From: Sideroxydans lithotrophicus
GTDB taxonomy: Bacteria; Pseudomonadota; Gammaproteobacteria; Burkholderiales; Gallionellaceae
Direction of reading: 5' to 3'
NCBI GenBank assembly: GCA_020723185.1
Contig: DYJI01000003.1
Location: forward strand, 62,001-126,000
DNA length: 64,000 bases
Shown here: piece by piece, positions 35,834 to 45,508 of the stretch
Layout of the letters: each line of letters begins with the position of its first letter
How positions within the stretch are numbered: position 1 is the stretch's first letter
Program-made: the position numbers and the translations under genes
Notes under the pieces: generated by a model
The model's database searches: none
What the model was told of the DNA's origin: nothing
Seen by the model: only the letters and a program-made list of their open reading frames with translations

Positions 35834-36357
35834 TGGTTCGAATATTGGGTATCGATCCAGGTTTGAGAGTGACGGGTTTTGGTGTCATCGATAAAGAAGG
35901 TCAGAAGCTGCATTACGTCGCCAGCGGTTGCATCAAGACGCCAGCCGGAGAGTTGCCGGAAAGATTGAAAGTCATCCTGTCCTCGCTGGGCGAAGTCATC
36001 GCGCAGCATCTGCCGGAGCTGGCGGTGGTGGAGAAGGTGTTCGTGAACGTGAACCCGCAATCGACACTGTTGCTCGGGCAGGCGCGCGGTGCGGCGATCT
36101 GTGCGGCAGTGCAGGCGGGGCTACCGGTGTCGGAATACACGGCACTACAGATCAAGCAGGCCGTGGTCGGAAACGGTCATGCCGACAAGGAGCAGGTGCA
36201 GGCCATGGTGCAGCGCTTGCTGAACCTGTCCGGCACGCCGAGCCCGGATGCGGCGGATGCGCTGGCGTGTGCCATCTGTCATGCACACGGTGGTTTGGGT
36301 GGATTGGGCACGCAAGCGACCAAGGGATACAAAGTGCGTGGAGGAAGACTGGTATGA
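35833..36357 (+). CDS. ruvC: Holliday junction resolvase RuvC
   Basis: RuvC cleaves Holliday junctions within the RuvABC complex. The catalytic first Asp lies in LGIDPG, with VVEKVFVN and the late [14 protein letters not shown] also present. 174 aa, complete. The first ~40 codons use ATA, TTG, AGA and GGT more than the GC-rich codons downstream, suggesting the 5' part was acquired or recombined. Its translation may be coupled to the preceding 41-codon remnant (stop/start overlap). Confidence 0.93.
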   Translation: MVRILGIDPGLRVTGFGVIDKEGQKLHYVASGCIKTPAGELPERLKVILSSLGEVIAQHLPELAVVEKVFVNVNPQSTLLLGQARGAAICAAVQAGLPVSEYTALQIKQAVVGNGHADKEQVQAMVQRLLNLSGTPSPDAADALACAICHAHGGLGGLGTQATKGYKVRGGRLV

Positions 36358-37304
36358 CACAGCCGCTGGAACCGACACTGGAATTGTTCCCCAACCCTGC
36401 GGCCCGTTATTTCGCCGCGACCCGCCCTGCATTCCTGTCTGCCAGTTTGATGTCATGCCTGATCGGTTTGGCCATCGCCTGGCATGGCGGCCTTGCTTTC
36501 GATATCCCGCTGGCACTGGTCACCCTGCTTTTCGCCCTGTTGGCGCACGCCGGGGTGAACGTGCTCAACGATTACTATGATGCGCTCAACGGTACCGATG
36601 CGCAGAACACCGAACGTATCTTTCCATTCACCGGCGGCAGCCGTTTCATCCAGAACGGTGTGTTGAGCCTGACGCAGACGCGCAATTTCGGTTTTGCGCT
36701 GATGGCGGGTGTGATTGCTGCCGGGCTGTGGCTGATGGCGCGCACCGATGCGCAACTGATGTACGTCGGTCTGGCGGGTCTGTTCATCGGCTGGGCGTAT
36801 TCCGCGCCGCCGTTCAAATTGGTCGGTCGCGGTCTGGGGGAGTTGTGCGTGACGGCCGGCATCCTGTCGATCACGGTCGGCGCGGATTTCGTGCAGCGCA
36901 AAGGTTTCGACGCGGCACCATTCATTGCCGGACTTTCCTACGCTTTATTGACGGCCAATCTGCTCTATATCAACCAGTTTCCGGATCGTGCCGCCGATAC
37001 CTCGGCAGGCAAGTTGCACTGGGTGGCCCGGCTGGATGTGAGCAAGGCGCGCTGGGGCTATGTGCTGATTGTGGTGCTGGCTTATAGTTGGCTGGTGGTG
37101 AGTGTGCTGGCCGGATGGTTGCCCGCGTTGTCGTTGCTGGCGCTGCTCGCTGTGCCGTTGAGCATCAAGGCCGCACGAGAGTTGCTGCGCCACGCCGCGC
37201 AACCGCAACGACTGGCCGGGGCGATCAAACTCACCATCGCGGCGATGATGGCGCATGGTGCGCTGCTGTCGCTGGCATTGATATTCAGTGAAGGGAACAC
37301 ATGA
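36354..37304 (+). CDS. UbiA-superfamily prenyltransferase (MenA-like)
   Basis: A 316-residue membrane protein with about eight hydrophobic segments and both Asp-rich motifs of the superfamily: [14 protein letters not shown] and [13 protein letters not shown]. The family transfers isoprenoid chains to aromatic acceptors. The motif spacing looks more like MenA than UbiA, although no menaquinone genes are seen here. It is wedged between ruvC and ruvA with 4-bp overlaps on both sides. The ATG at 36354 was chosen because the longer open frame upstream lies inside ruvC. Confidence 0.83.
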   Translation: MTQPLEPTLELFPNPAARYFAATRPAFLSASLMSCLIGLAIAWHGGLAFDIPLALVTLLFALLAHAGVNVLNDYYDALNGTDAQNTERIFPFTGGSRFIQNGVLSLTQTRNFGFALMAGVIAAGLWLMARTDAQLMYVGLAGLFIGWAYSAPPFKLVGRGLGELCVTAGILSITVGADFVQRKGFDAAPFIAGLSYALLTANLLYINQFPDRAADTSAGKLHWVARLDVSKARWGYVLIVVLAYSWLVVSVLAGWLPALSLLALLAVPLSIKAARELLRHAAQPQRLAGAIKLTIAAMMAHGALLSLALIFSEGNT

Positions 37305-37882
37305 TCGGAAGACTGAGCGGCACGCTGCTGGAGAAGAACCCGCCGCAGATATTGCTGGATGTACAGGGCGTCGGCTACGAGGTGGACGTGCCGATGAGCA
37401 CGTTCTACAACCTGCCCGCGCTGAACGAGAAGGTGGTGCTGCATACCGAATTCATCGTGCGCGAGGATGCGCATCTGCTGTTCGGTTTCCTGACGCAGGA
37501 AGAACGCATCGCTTTTCGCCAACTGCTGAAGATCAGCGGCGTCGGCCCCAAGCTGGCTTTGTCGGTGCTGTCCGGCTTGAGCATGAGCGATCTGGCGCTG
37601 GCGGTGGCGAACAAGGATGCGGCGCGCCTGACCAAGATCCCCGGCGTGGGCAAGAAGACCGCCGAGCGCTTGTTGCTGGAACTGCAAGGAAAATTCGTGG
37701 CGAGTGCTGCCGGTGCGACTACTTCGGTAGCGATGGAATCCGCGGGCAATGACATCTTCAATGCCTTGCTCGGTTTGGGCTACAAGGACAAAGAGGCGGA
37801 ATGGGCGGCCAGGCAATTGCCCAAGGATGTCGGACTCTCGGACGGCATCCGCCAGGCGCTTAAGTTATTATCCAAGGCATGA
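37301..37882 (+). CDS. ruvA: Holliday junction branch migration protein RuvA
   Basis: [28 protein letters not shown] is the typical N-terminus, and [18 protein letters not shown] plus [16 protein letters not shown] are the paired helix-hairpin-helix motifs. 193 aa. Overlaps ruvB by 4 bp. Confidence 0.95.
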   Translation: MIGRLSGTLLEKNPPQILLDVQGVGYEVDVPMSTFYNLPALNEKVVLHTEFIVREDAHLLFGFLTQEERIAFRQLLKISGVGPKLALSVLSGLSMSDLALAVANKDAARLTKIPGVGKKTAERLLLELQGKFVASAAGATTSVAMESAGNDIFNALLGLGYKDKEAEWAARQLPKDVGLSDGIRQALKLLSKA

Positions 37883-38937
37883 TCCAGCACGACGACCTTA
37901 CCGCAGCACCGCGTATCATCTCCGCTGCGCCGGCCTCTCCGCAGGAGGAGGCGCTGGAACGCGCGCTGCGTCCCAAACAACTCGACGAGTATGTCGGGCA
38001 GGAAAAGATACGCGGGCAACTGGAGATATTCATCCAGGCAGCGAAGAAGCGCAAAGAACCGCTCGATCATGTGCTGTTGTTCGGCCCGCCCGGACTGGGC
38101 AAGACCACGCTGGCGCAGATCATCGCGCGCGAGATGGGCGTCAATATCCGCCACACATCCGGCCCGGTGCTGGAGCGCGCCGGTGACCTGGCCGCGTTGC
38201 TGACCAATCTTGAGCCGCACGATGTGTTGTTCATCGACGAGATCCATCGCTTGTCGCCGGTAGTGGAAGAGATCCTGTACCCCGCGCTGGAGGATTACCA
38301 GATCGACATCATGATCGGCGAAGGGCCGGGCGCGCGTTCGGTGAAGATCGATCTGCCGCCGTTCACGCTGGTGGGCGCGACCACGCGCGCCGGCATGCTC
38401 ACCAACCCGCTGCGCGACCGCTTCGGCATCGTGGCGCGACTGGAGTTCTATTCGCCGCAGGAATTGCAGCGCATCGTGACGCGCTCGTCCGGTCTGCTGG
38501 AATTGCCCATCTCGCCGGACGGCGCGCTGGAGATCGCCAACCGTTCGCGCGGCACGCCGCGTATCGCCAACCGTTTGCTGCGCCGCGTGCGCGACTATGC
38601 CGATGTGCGCGCCGACGGCAATGCCACGCGCGAAGTGGCGGATGCCGCGCTGACCATGCTGGACGTGGATGCGCGCGGGCTGGACGTGATGGACAGAAAG
38701 CTGCTGCAGACCGTGATCGAGAAGTTCATGGGCGGGCCGGTGGGGGTGGATAACCTCGCCGCCGCCATCGGTGAAGAGCGCGACACCATCGAAGATGTGC
38801 TGGAGCCGTATCTGATCCAGCAGGGCTATCTGCAGCGCACACCGCGCGGCCGCATGGCGACGGCGAACGCATATGAACATTTCGGACTGGTGCAATCGCG
38901 CGCTGCGGGCGGCAACAAGGATCTGTGGGATGAGTAG
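37879..38937 (+). CDS. ruvB: Holliday junction helicase motor RuvB
   Basis: AAA+ motor with Walker [13 protein letters not shown], Walker [10 protein letters not shown], sensor region [18 protein letters not shown] and the C-terminal winged helix ([14 protein letters not shown]). 352 aa, normal. Confidence 0.96.
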   Translation: MIQHDDLTAAPRIISAAPASPQEEALERALRPKQLDEYVGQEKIRGQLEIFIQAAKKRKEPLDHVLLFGPPGLGKTTLAQIIAREMGVNIRHTSGPVLERAGDLAALLTNLEPHDVLFIDEIHRLSPVVEEILYPALEDYQIDIMIGEGPGARSVKIDLPPFTLVGATTRAGMLTNPLRDRFGIVARLEFYSPQELQRIVTRSSGLLELPISPDGALEIANRSRGTPRIANRLLRRVRDYADVRADGNATREVADAALTMLDVDARGLDVMDRKLLQTVIEKFMGGPVGVDNLAAAIGEERDTIEDVLEPYLIQQGYLQRTPRGRMATANAYEHFGLVQSRAAGGNKDLWDE

Positions 38938-39337
38938 GTCGCACAAGCCTTTCACCTTGCCGGTGCGTGTGTATTATCAGGATACCGATGCGGGCGGCGT
39001 GGTGTATCACACCAATTATGTGAACTTTATGGAGCGCGCGCGGACAGAGTGGTTGCGCAGCTTCGGTCACAGCAACGCCGGCTTGATGAAAGAACTGGGT
39101 GTGATGTTCGTGGTGCGCTCGATCAAGATCGACTACCTCAAGCCTGCCTTGCTGGACGATATGCTTTCAGTGACGGCGCATCTCACCAAGGTCGGCCGCA
39201 GCCAGATTACGTTGGCGCAGGAGGTTATACGCGGGGAAGAGGTGCTGACACAAGCCGATGTGCATCTGGTGTGTGTGGGCAAGGACAGTTTCAAGCCGGT
39301 GAGCGTGCCGGAAATATTACGCAAACAATGGGATTGA
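38930..39337 (+). CDS. ybgC: Tol-Pal-associated acyl-CoA thioesterase
   Basis: Hot-dog fold thioesterase: [31 protein letters not shown] carries the catalytic Asp of the 4HBT/YbgC family. 135 aa from the ATG at 38930, overlapping ruvB by 8 bp. It starts the tol-pal operon order. Confidence 0.93.
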   Translation: MSRSHKPFTLPVRVYYQDTDAGGVVYHTNYVNFMERARTEWLRSFGHSNAGLMKELGVMFVVRSIKIDYLKPALLDDMLSVTAHLTKVGRSQITLAQEVIRGEEVLTQADVHLVCVGKDSFKPVSVPEILRKQWD

Positions 39338-39341
39338 ACTC

Positions 39342-40019
39342 ATGGATCTGATACGGGATTTGTCTCTGGTGCAACTTGTCGGCAATGCCAGTCTGCTGGT
39401 ACAGCTGGTGATGGGCTTGCTGTTGGGAGTGTCGCTGATGTCGTGGTGGTACATCTTCCTCAAGATGTTCGCCGTGCGCGCGGCGAAGTCGCATACACGC
39501 GAATTCGAAGACGCTTTCTGGGGCAATCCGAATCTGGTGGCCTTGTATCAGCAGGCAGGAAGCAAATTGCGCCATGATCAGGGCGCGCTGGAGCATATCT
39601 TCGCCGCCGGTTTCGCCGAGTTCGTCAAATTGAAGAAGACGCACGGCGTGGACAGCGCGGCGCTGATGGAAGGCACGCGCCGGGCGATGCGCGCGCGCTA
39701 TCAGCGCGAGATGGATCATCTGGAATCGCATCTGTCATTCCTGGCGACGGTCGGTTCGGTCAGTCCTTATGTCGGATTGCTGGGCACGGTGTGGGGCATC
39801 ATGAACGCGTTCCGGGGTTTGTCCAGCGTGGGACAGGCGACCTTGGCGCAAGTGGCGCCCGGTATCGCCGAGGCGCTGGTGGCGACGGCGATGGGTTTGT
39901 TCGCCGCGATCCCGGCAGTGGTGGCGTACAACCGTTATGTGCATGACGTGGCGCGCCTCTCGTCGCGTTTCGAAAGCTTCATCGAAGAATTCTCCAACGT
40001 GTTGCAGAGGCAGCCATGA
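39342..40019 (+). CDS. tolQ: Tol-Pal system proton channel subunit TolQ
   Basis: A 225-residue protein with three membrane helices (one near residue 20, two after 135), including GLLGTVWGIMNAFRGL and APGIAEALVATAMGLFAAIPAV. With TolR it converts proton motive force to TolA movement during outer-membrane constriction. Confidence 0.95.
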   Translation: MDLIRDLSLVQLVGNASLLVQLVMGLLLGVSLMSWWYIFLKMFAVRAAKSHTREFEDAFWGNPNLVALYQQAGSKLRHDQGALEHIFAAGFAEFVKLKKTHGVDSAALMEGTRRAMRARYQREMDHLESHLSFLATVGSVSPYVGLLGTVWGIMNAFRGLSSVGQATLAQVAPGIAEALVATAMGLFAAIPAVVAYNRYVHDVARLSSRFESFIEEFSNVLQRQP

Positions 40020-40164
40020 CACGGTGCGCGCAAGCGGTGGGTGCGGGACAACCCGGTTGCGGTGCAGGCTCATGCGCGAAGCGCGTTATGCCGAAACCAA
40101 TGGCTGCGGTACAACTCCAACTGCACTTTTATGATTGCCCGTCGAACGTAACGGAGGTACAGCC
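40020..40164 (+). other. 145-bp spacer between tolQ and tolR with palindromic core
   Basis: tolQ and tolR normally touch, but here 145 bp lie between the tolQ stop and the tolR GTG. The segment has a palindromic core GCGC-GAA-GCGC (about 40074-40084) inside partly complementary flanks (GGC ... GCC), and two near-copies of TGCGGT(G/A)CA at 40058 and 40105. No convincing ORF is present. It may be a REP-like element or an RNA structure adjusting TolR level. Confidence 0.5.
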
Positions 40165-40584
40165 GTGAGTTACACCAGACGAGCATCCCACCGTCCGTTG
40201 AGCCAGATCAATGTGGTGCCCTACATCGACGTGATGCTGGTGCTGCTGGTGATCTTCATGGTCACTGCGCCGATGATGAATCCCGGGCAGATCGATCTGC
40301 CCAGCGTGGGCAAGTCGCTGGCACCTCCTGTTGCGCCGCTGGAGGTGATGATCAAGAAGGACTCCACGCTGGTGCTGCGCGACCATACGCAGGGCGGTGT
40401 CGAGACGCCGGTGTCGGCGACAGAGTTGGCTGCGCTGATCAAGCAGAAGCTGGAAAAGAATCCCGAACAGTCGGTGGTGATCTCCGCGGACAAGAAGATC
40501 CGTTACGAGGAAGTCGTCAATGTGATGGATATGCTGCAGCAGCAGAACGTCAAGAAAGTCGGTCTGCTCACCAAGGTGCGATGA
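40165..40584 (+). CDS. tolR: Tol-Pal system protein TolR
   Basis: A 139-residue protein with one N-terminal membrane helix holding the proton-path Asp (INVVPYIDVMLVLLVIFMVT) and a periplasmic domain. The GTG at 40165 has a good GGAGG site about seven bases upstream; an ATG at 40135 would add ten unsupported residues. Confidence 0.94.
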   Translation: MSYTRRASHRPLSQINVVPYIDVMLVLLVIFMVTAPMMNPGQIDLPSVGKSLAPPVAPLEVMIKKDSTLVLRDHTQGGVETPVSATELAALIKQKLEKNPEQSVVISADKKIRYEEVVNVMDMLQQQNVKKVGLLTKVR

Positions 40585-41294
40585 GCGCGACACTCCGTTA
40601 TCGCGAGCCCTATCGCTACTCCGCCGGGCTGTTGGCGATGGGAGTGCATGTGGCGTTCTTTGCCTTGCTGGTGATGGGCGTGCGCTGGCAGAGCCATCAG
40701 CCGGATCGTTTCTCGGTCGAATTGTGGGATAGTCTGCCGATCCAGCAGCCGGCGGAGGAGTCTGCTCAGGAGGCGGTCGAGCCCAGGCAGGCGGCCGAGC
40801 AAACTTCGAGTCGTCCGGCTGCGCCGAAAAAGGCTGACATCGAGCTGCGAGACAAGAAGGTGAGCAAGCCCACCACGCCGCAGCCGGACGCCAAGGCACT
40901 GCGTCAGAAGAAGTTGCGCGAAGAGCAGCGCATGATGGAAGCGTATGTCGAGAAGCAACGTCTGGCCGAACGCGAGCGGGTGCGGGCGGAGGTGATGGCA
41001 GCCACGTCGGCCGAGATGGGGCGTTACCAGGACATGATACGCAGCAAGATCAGACACAACATCGTGATGCCGCCGGACGTCCTGCCGTCAGCGGCGGCTG
41101 AATTCAAGGTGACTTTGTTGCCGGATGGTTCGGTGCTGGATGCGGTGTTGCTGAAGAGCAGCGGCAATGCCGCGTATGACGAGGCGACCGAGCGAGCCAT
41201 CTACAAGTCGCAACCGTTGCCGATACCGTCCGATCCCGTGCTGAAGAAGCGCTTTCGAGAATTACGCCTGACGATCAGGCCGGAGGATAAGTAA
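40581..41294 (+). CDS. tolA: TolA-like protein (short form)
   Basis: 237 residues: an N-terminal membrane helix (GLLAMGVHVAFFALLVMGV), a Pro/Glu/Ala region and a charged coil (ALRQKKLREEQRMMEAYVEKQRLAERERVRAEVM), then a C-terminal TonB/TolA domain. It is clearly shorter than E. coli TolA (421 aa), mainly in the periplasm-spanning helix. Overlaps tolR by 4 bp. Confidence 0.9.
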   Translation: MSATLRYREPYRYSAGLLAMGVHVAFFALLVMGVRWQSHQPDRFSVELWDSLPIQQPAEESAQEAVEPRQAAEQTSSRPAAPKKADIELRDKKVSKPTTPQPDAKALRQKKLREEQRMMEAYVEKQRLAERERVRAEVMAATSAEMGRYQDMIRSKIRHNIVMPPDVLPSAAAEFKVTLLPDGSVLDAVLLKSSGNAAYDEATERAIYKSQPLPIPSDPVLKKRFRELRLTIRPEDK

Positions 41295-41297
41295 AGA

Positions 41298-42551
41298 ATG
41301 AGACGCTGGATATTGTCGTGCTTGCTGTCGTTTGCGGTGCCGGCGCATGCCGTGCTGAACATCGAGATCACCGGTGCGGGTGAGCATCAGACCCCGGTCT
41401 CGCTGGTGCGGTTTGCCGGTGATGCCGCGATCGCGCAGAACCTGCTGGACATCGTGGGGAGCGACTTGAACCGTACCGGCTTGTTCAAACTGGTCGATCC
41501 GGCGGGAAAGACCCCGCATGAGCCGCGCGATATCCGGCCATCCGAGTGGGTAGGTGTGGAGGCGGTGCTGATCGGAAGCATAGAGTCGCAGCCCGAAGGG
41601 AAGGTCGCGGTCAAGTTCCGCTTGTTCGATCTGGTGCGCAATGCAGAACTGTTGTCGCAAGTGGTGACGGCCCGCGAAGACCAGGTGCGCGCGATAGGGC
41701 ATCGCATCGCAGACCTGGTGTACGAGCGTATGACGGGAAGTCCGGGTGTATTCAGTACTCGCATCGCCTATGTCAGCCGGGATGAGGGAGTGTATCGACT
41801 GGTCGTGGCAGATAGCGACGGTGACAACGAACAGGCACTGCTCACTTCGCAGGAGCCCATCATGTCACCCTCCTGGTCGCCGGATGGCAGGCAGATCGCC
41901 TATGTGAGTTTCGAGAAGCGGCGCGCCATGGTCTACGTGCAATCGCTGTCCTCGCGCAAACGCACCCTGATCGCCGACTTCCCGGGTAGCAACAGTGCAC
42001 CCGCCTGGTCGCCGGATGGCAGGCAGATTGCCATGGTGCTGACGCGCGACGGCGAATCGCAGATATATCTTGCCAGCAGCAATGGCGGTCAGTTGCGCCG
42101 CATCACCCACAGCGATGCGATCGATACCGAGCCATCATTCTCGCCGGACGGAAAGTCGCTGTTGTTCACCTCCGACCGCGGCGGCAGTCCGCAGATATAC
42201 CGCGTGTCGATAGAGGACAATGATGTGCAGCGCCTTACCTTTGAATCAGGGAACGCTTTCTCTCCCCGTTACCACCCGGATGGCAACAGTTTCGTGTTCG
42301 CCCATTTCAACGACGGGGTCTTCCATATCGCCGTGCACGATCTGGAAAGCAGGCAGACTCAGGTCCTCACTGCAGGCGGGTGGGAGAAGAAACCCAGCTT
42401 CGCGCCCAATGGCAAGATGATCCTGTTTGCAACCGAGGTGCAGGGTCGTGGTATATTGGCAACCGTTTCAAGTGATGGCCGCGTGAAGCAGAAGATGGTC
42501 GCCCAGCGCGGAGATATCCGCGAGCCGATGTGGGGCCCGTTCCTGAAATAG
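41298..42551 (+). CDS. tolB: Tol-Pal system beta-propeller protein TolB
   Basis: A 417-residue periplasmic protein with a signal peptide (LLSFAVPAHA) and a six-bladed propeller visible as repeated PSWSPDGRQIAYVSF, PAWSPDGRQIAMVL and PSFSPDGKSLLFTS motifs. Two blades share a 25-bp nearly exact DNA repeat (around 41874 and 42005). Binds Pal. Confidence 0.95.
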   Translation: MRRWILSCLLSFAVPAHAVLNIEITGAGEHQTPVSLVRFAGDAAIAQNLLDIVGSDLNRTGLFKLVDPAGKTPHEPRDIRPSEWVGVEAVLIGSIESQPEGKVAVKFRLFDLVRNAELLSQVVTAREDQVRAIGHRIADLVYERMTGSPGVFSTRIAYVSRDEGVYRLVVADSDGDNEQALLTSQEPIMSPSWSPDGRQIAYVSFEKRRAMVYVQSLSSRKRTLIADFPGSNSAPAWSPDGRQIAMVLTRDGESQIYLASSNGGQLRRITHSDAIDTEPSFSPDGKSLLFTSDRGGSPQIYRVSIEDNDVQRLTFESGNAFSPRYHPDGNSFVFAHFNDGVFHIAVHDLESRQTQVLTAGGWEKKPSFAPNGKMILFATEVQGRGILATVSSDGRVKQKMVAQRGDIREPMWGPFLK

Positions 42552-42573
42552 ATAATCGAGAAGGAGTTGTGCG

Positions 42574-43113
42574 ATGAATAAACTGATCCTCAGTGTGTTG
42601 TTGTTGAATCTGCTGGCTGCATGTAGTAGCAATCCACCGAAAGAAGAGGTCGCGGAGCCTGCAGCCACTTCCGCCTCGGCTGCGAGTGAAGCGCCTGGCG
42701 CTGCTGCGCAGGAAACTGCCGCTGCCGATACTCGGGCTGCCGACGCCCAAGCTGCAGCCGACGCACAGGCTGCCCTGATGGAGAAGAACAGCGTGTACTT
42801 CCCGTTCGATGTGGATGCCGTGCAGGATGCGGACCGCGAGACCATCATGAACCATGCTGAATACCTGGCGAGCCATCCCGATGTGAAGGTGCGTGTCGAA
42901 GGCAATGCCGATGAGCGTGGCAGCAGCGAGTACAACCTTGGTCTGGGCCAGCGTCGTGCCAACAACACCAAGCGTGCATTGGTACTGGGCGGTGCATCGG
43001 ATTCCCAGATCGAGACTGTCAGCTACGGTGAAGAGAAGCCGCGTTGCAGCGACCATAACGAAGCTTGCTGGGCACAGAACCGCCGCGCCGACATCAACTA
43101 CAGCGCGCAGTAA
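42574..43113 (+). CDS. pal: Peptidoglycan-associated lipoprotein Pal
   Basis: Lipobox LLAAC (Cys17), an Ala-rich linker, then an OmpA-like peptidoglycan-binding domain (VYFPFDVDAVQ, VEGNADERGSSEYNLGLGQRRA). 179 aa. Anchors the outer membrane to the cell wall. Confidence 0.95.
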   Translation: MNKLILSVLLLNLLAACSSNPPKEEVAEPAATSASAASEAPGAAAQETAAADTRAADAQAAADAQAALMEKNSVYFPFDVDAVQDADRETIMNHAEYLASHPDVKVRVEGNADERGSSEYNLGLGQRRANNTKRALVLGGASDSQIETVSYGEEKPRCSDHNEACWAQNRRADINYSAQ

Positions 43114-43115
43114 CC

Positions 43116-43877
43116 ATGAAGGTTGCAGCCTCCCGTTTGCTGGGTGGTCTGTTGCTGGTGTGCAGCCCCGCTTATGCGGGGCTGTTCGCTGATGACGACG
43201 CTCGGAAGAAGATCCAGCAACTGGAGACGCGAGTGGCAGTGTTGGAGAAGCAGCTCGTTGAAATAGAACTGCAGAACAAGCTTGCGGTGCGCTCTCTGCT
43301 CAACCTGCAGATGCAGCTTGAGATGCAGTCGAGCGAGATGCGCAAGCAGCGCGGCCTGTTCGAAGAGTTCGGGCATGCGCAACAAGAGGCGGAGAAACGG
43401 CAGAAGGACTTCTATGTCGATCTGGATACACGCTTGAGGCAGATGGAGACAGGTGGAGCATCGCGGGTTGCGCCGGCGGCCGGAGATGCTGTTGAGGGTC
43501 AGGCTGGAGAGAACCGTGCGTTCGAGACGGCTTACGGTTTCTACCGTGCGGAGAGTTATCGCGAGGCGGCACTGGCCTTCCGCGATTTCCTGCGTCAGTA
43601 CCCGCAATCGGCGCATGAGGCCAATGTCTATTACTGGCTGGGGAATGCCAATTTCCTCGTGCGCGAGTACGCCGGAAGCTTTGCGGCATATCGCAGCCTG
43701 CTGGACAAGTATCCGGACCATCCGCGCGCGCCCGAAGCCATGCTGAACATGGCGGAATGCCAGCTGTCGCTGAAAAAGAAAACCGCAGCCCGTAGCACCT
43801 TGAAGAAACTCATCTCCCAGTTCCCCGGCAGCGATGCTTCGGACAAGGCCAAGAAACGTCTGGCTACCCTCAAGTAA
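43116..43877 (+). CDS. cpoB: Cell division coordinator CpoB (YbgF)
   Basis: 253 residues with a signal peptide ending SPAYA, an N-terminal trimerising coiled coil (DDDARKKIQQLETRVAVLEKQ) and C-terminal TPR repeats (AFETAYGFYRAESYREAALAF, YYWLGNANFLVREYAGSF). It links Tol function with PBP1b activity. The ATG at 43116 lies 3 bp after pal. Confidence 0.93.
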   Translation: MKVAASRLLGGLLLVCSPAYAGLFADDDARKKIQQLETRVAVLEKQLVEIELQNKLAVRSLLNLQMQLEMQSSEMRKQRGLFEEFGHAQQEAEKRQKDFYVDLDTRLRQMETGGASRVAPAAGDAVEGQAGENRAFETAYGFYRAESYREAALAFRDFLRQYPQSAHEANVYYWLGNANFLVREYAGSFAAYRSLLDKYPDHPRAPEAMLNMAECQLSLKKKTAARSTLKKLISQFPGSDASDKAKKRLATLK

Positions 43878-43890
43878 ACCGTAGTGCTTC

Positions 43891-44547
43891 ATGAACCCTG
43901 ATTCGGAAAGTACGCTGCGCATCAGCGAGATATTCTTCTCCTTGCAAGGCGAGAGTTCACGCATCGGCTTGCCGACCGTGTTCGTGCGGCTTACGGGGTG
44001 TCCATTGCGCTGCGGATACTGTGATAGTGCTCACGCATTCAGCGGCGGGCAGAGTATGTCCATACAGGAGATCCTGGATACGGTAGCAGGATTCGGTGCG
44101 CACCATGTCTGCGTCACCGGCGGTGAGCCGCTGGCGCAGAAGAACAGTCTGCTAATGCTCCGTGCATTGTGCGATGCGGGTTATGCGGTCTCGCTCGAGA
44201 CCAGCGGGGCGCTGGATGTCGGTGCTGTGGATGCGCGCGTGATGAAGGTGCTGGATATCAAGACACCTGGCTCCGGCGAGGTGCGCAGGAACCTCTGGCA
44301 GAACCTTGATCATCTTTCGGAGCATGATGAGATCAAATTCGTGCTGTGCGACGAGGCGGATTATCAGTGGGCGAAACAGGTGGTGATGGAGCGCGATCTG
44401 GCGCGGCGCTGCGAGGTTCTGTTATCTCCAGTCCATGATGCACTGGCGGCGCGCGATCTGGCTGAATGGATATTGCGCGACCGTTTGCCGGTGCGCATGC
44501 AAGTGCAACTGCACAAGATCTTGTGGGGTAACGAGGTGGGGCGTTGA
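43891..44547 (+). CDS. queE: 7-carboxy-7-deazaguanine synthase
   Basis: Radical SAM enzyme of the queuosine/preQ0 route. The cluster motif CPLRCGYC (C-x3-C-x2-C) follows [27 protein letters not shown] binds SAM. 218 aa. Overlaps queC by 4 bp. Confidence 0.95.
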   Translation: MNPDSESTLRISEIFFSLQGESSRIGLPTVFVRLTGCPLRCGYCDSAHAFSGGQSMSIQEILDTVAGFGAHHVCVTGGEPLAQKNSLLMLRALCDAGYAVSLETSGALDVGAVDARVMKVLDIKTPGSGEVRRNLWQNLDHLSEHDEIKFVLCDEADYQWAKQVVMERDLARRCEVLLSPVHDALAARDLAEWILRDRLPVRMQVQLHKILWGNEVGR

Positions 44548-45224
44548 GCGATAAACGAGCGGTCGTGTTGTTGTCGGGCGGGCTGGATTCTGCCACGGTG
44601 CTGGCGCAGGCGCGCGCGCAGGGTTTCCAGTGCCACGCCCTGAGTGTCGATTATGGCCAGCGCCATCATGCGGAGCTTGCGGCAGCGCAGCGTGTGGCCT
44701 CCAGCCTCGGGGCCCATGCGCACAGGGTCATCAACATCGATCTGACGGCATTCGGAGGCTCGGCTTTGACCGATGCCAGCATCGCAGTGCCGGAGACGGC
44801 CACCAGCGGAATCCCTCTGACCTACGTGCCGGCGCGGAACACCATCATGCTGTCATTGGCGCTGGCTTGGGCCGAGGTGCTGCAGGCGCAGGATATATTC
44901 ATCGGTGTGAACGCCGTGGATTACTCCGGCTATCCGGATTGTCGGCCGGAGTTCGTGGCGGCGTTCGAGCGCATGGCGAATCTTGCGACCAAGGCTGCAG
45001 TCGAGGGCAGGGCCTTGACGGTGCATGCGCCGTTATTGCACCTGAGCAAGGCTGAGATCATTCGGGCCGGTATGCAGCTTGGGGTCGATTACGCGATGAC
45101 TGTATCGTGCTATCAGGCGGACGAGTCGGGCCGGGCCTGTGGCCGTTGTGATTCATGCCGTCTGCGGCAAGAAGGCTTCCGGGCGGCGCAAGTGGCGGAC
45201 CCGACTCGCTATCAAAATACATAA
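44544..45224 (+). CDS. queC: 7-cyano-7-deazaguanine synthase
   Basis: The ATP-dependent PP-loop [10 protein letters not shown] and the C-terminal zinc site [10 protein letters not shown] (with an upstream Cys) identify QueC, which makes preQ0. It starts with TTG at 44544, overlapping the queE stop. 226 aa. Confidence 0.95.
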   Translation: MSDKRAVVLLSGGLDSATVLAQARAQGFQCHALSVDYGQRHHAELAAAQRVASSLGAHAHRVINIDLTAFGGSALTDASIAVPETATSGIPLTYVPARNTIMLSLALAWAEVLQAQDIFIGVNAVDYSGYPDCRPEFVAAFERMANLATKAAVEGRALTVHAPLLHLSKAEIIRAGMQLGVDYAMTVSCYQADESGRACGRCDSCRLRQEGFRAAQVADPTRYQNT

Positions 45225-45239
45225 ATCGCATTTGTTGCT

Positions 45240-45267
45240 TTGACTCGCGCAATCAAACCCGTATAAT
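45240..45267 (+). promoter_or_regulatory. Strong sigma70 promoter of tRNA-Lys/tRNA-Thr
   Basis: TTGACT (45240-45245) and a perfect TATAAT (45262-45267) with a 16-bp spacer, 17 bp before tRNA-Lys. It is followed by GCGCGCTC, a GC-rich discriminator typical of stringently controlled stable-RNA promoters. Confidence 0.85.
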
Positions 45268-45284
45268 GCGCGCTCTTTTTTACC

Positions 45285-45360
45285 GGGTCGGTAGCTCAGC
45301 CGGTAGAGCAGCGGACTTTTAATCCGTTGGTCCCGAGTTCGAATCTCGGCCGACCCACCA
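45285..45360 (+). tRNA. tRNA-Lys (TTT)
   Basis: A 76-nt cloverleaf: acceptor GGGTCGG / CCGACCC, anticodon loop CTTTTAA giving TTT, T-loop TTCGAAT and an encoded CCA end. Confidence 0.96.
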
Positions 45361-45375
45361 GTTTCGTGATTTACC

Positions 45376-45451
45376 GCCGCTTTAGCTCAGTTGGTAGAGC
45401 AACCGCCTTGTAAGCGGTAGGTCGTCAGTTCGAATCCGACAAGCGGCACCA
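45376..45451 (+). tRNA. tRNA-Thr (TGT), host of the integrated element
   Basis: A 76-nt cloverleaf: acceptor GCCGCTT / AAGCGGC, anticodon loop CTTGTAA giving TGT, encoded CCA. From base 45407 (start of the anticodon loop) to its end it is identical to the sequence at 53682-53728, so its 3' half is the left attachment site. The gene stays intact. Confidence 0.96.
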
Positions 45452-45453
45452 AT
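45407..45453 (+). repeat. attL, 47-bp direct repeat
   Basis: Identical over 47 bp to 53682-53728. It begins at the anticodon loop and runs two bases past the CCA end of tRNA-Thr. Bases on either side differ between the copies, which sets the limits. Confidence 0.93.
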
Positions 45454-45460
45454 TAAATCA

Positions 45461-45488
45461 AGCCTCGCAGCGATGCGGGGCTTTTTCT
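45461..45488 (+). terminator. Terminator after tRNA-Thr
   Basis: AGCCTCGCA (45461-45469), loop GCGA, TGCGGGGCT (45474-45482), 9 bp with one G-T pair, then a T-rich tail. It lies just inside the element, which therefore brings its own terminator and replaces the one now stranded at 53731. Confidence 0.8.
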
Positions 45489-45508
45489 TTGTCTTGAATT
45501 GTTCGGCG

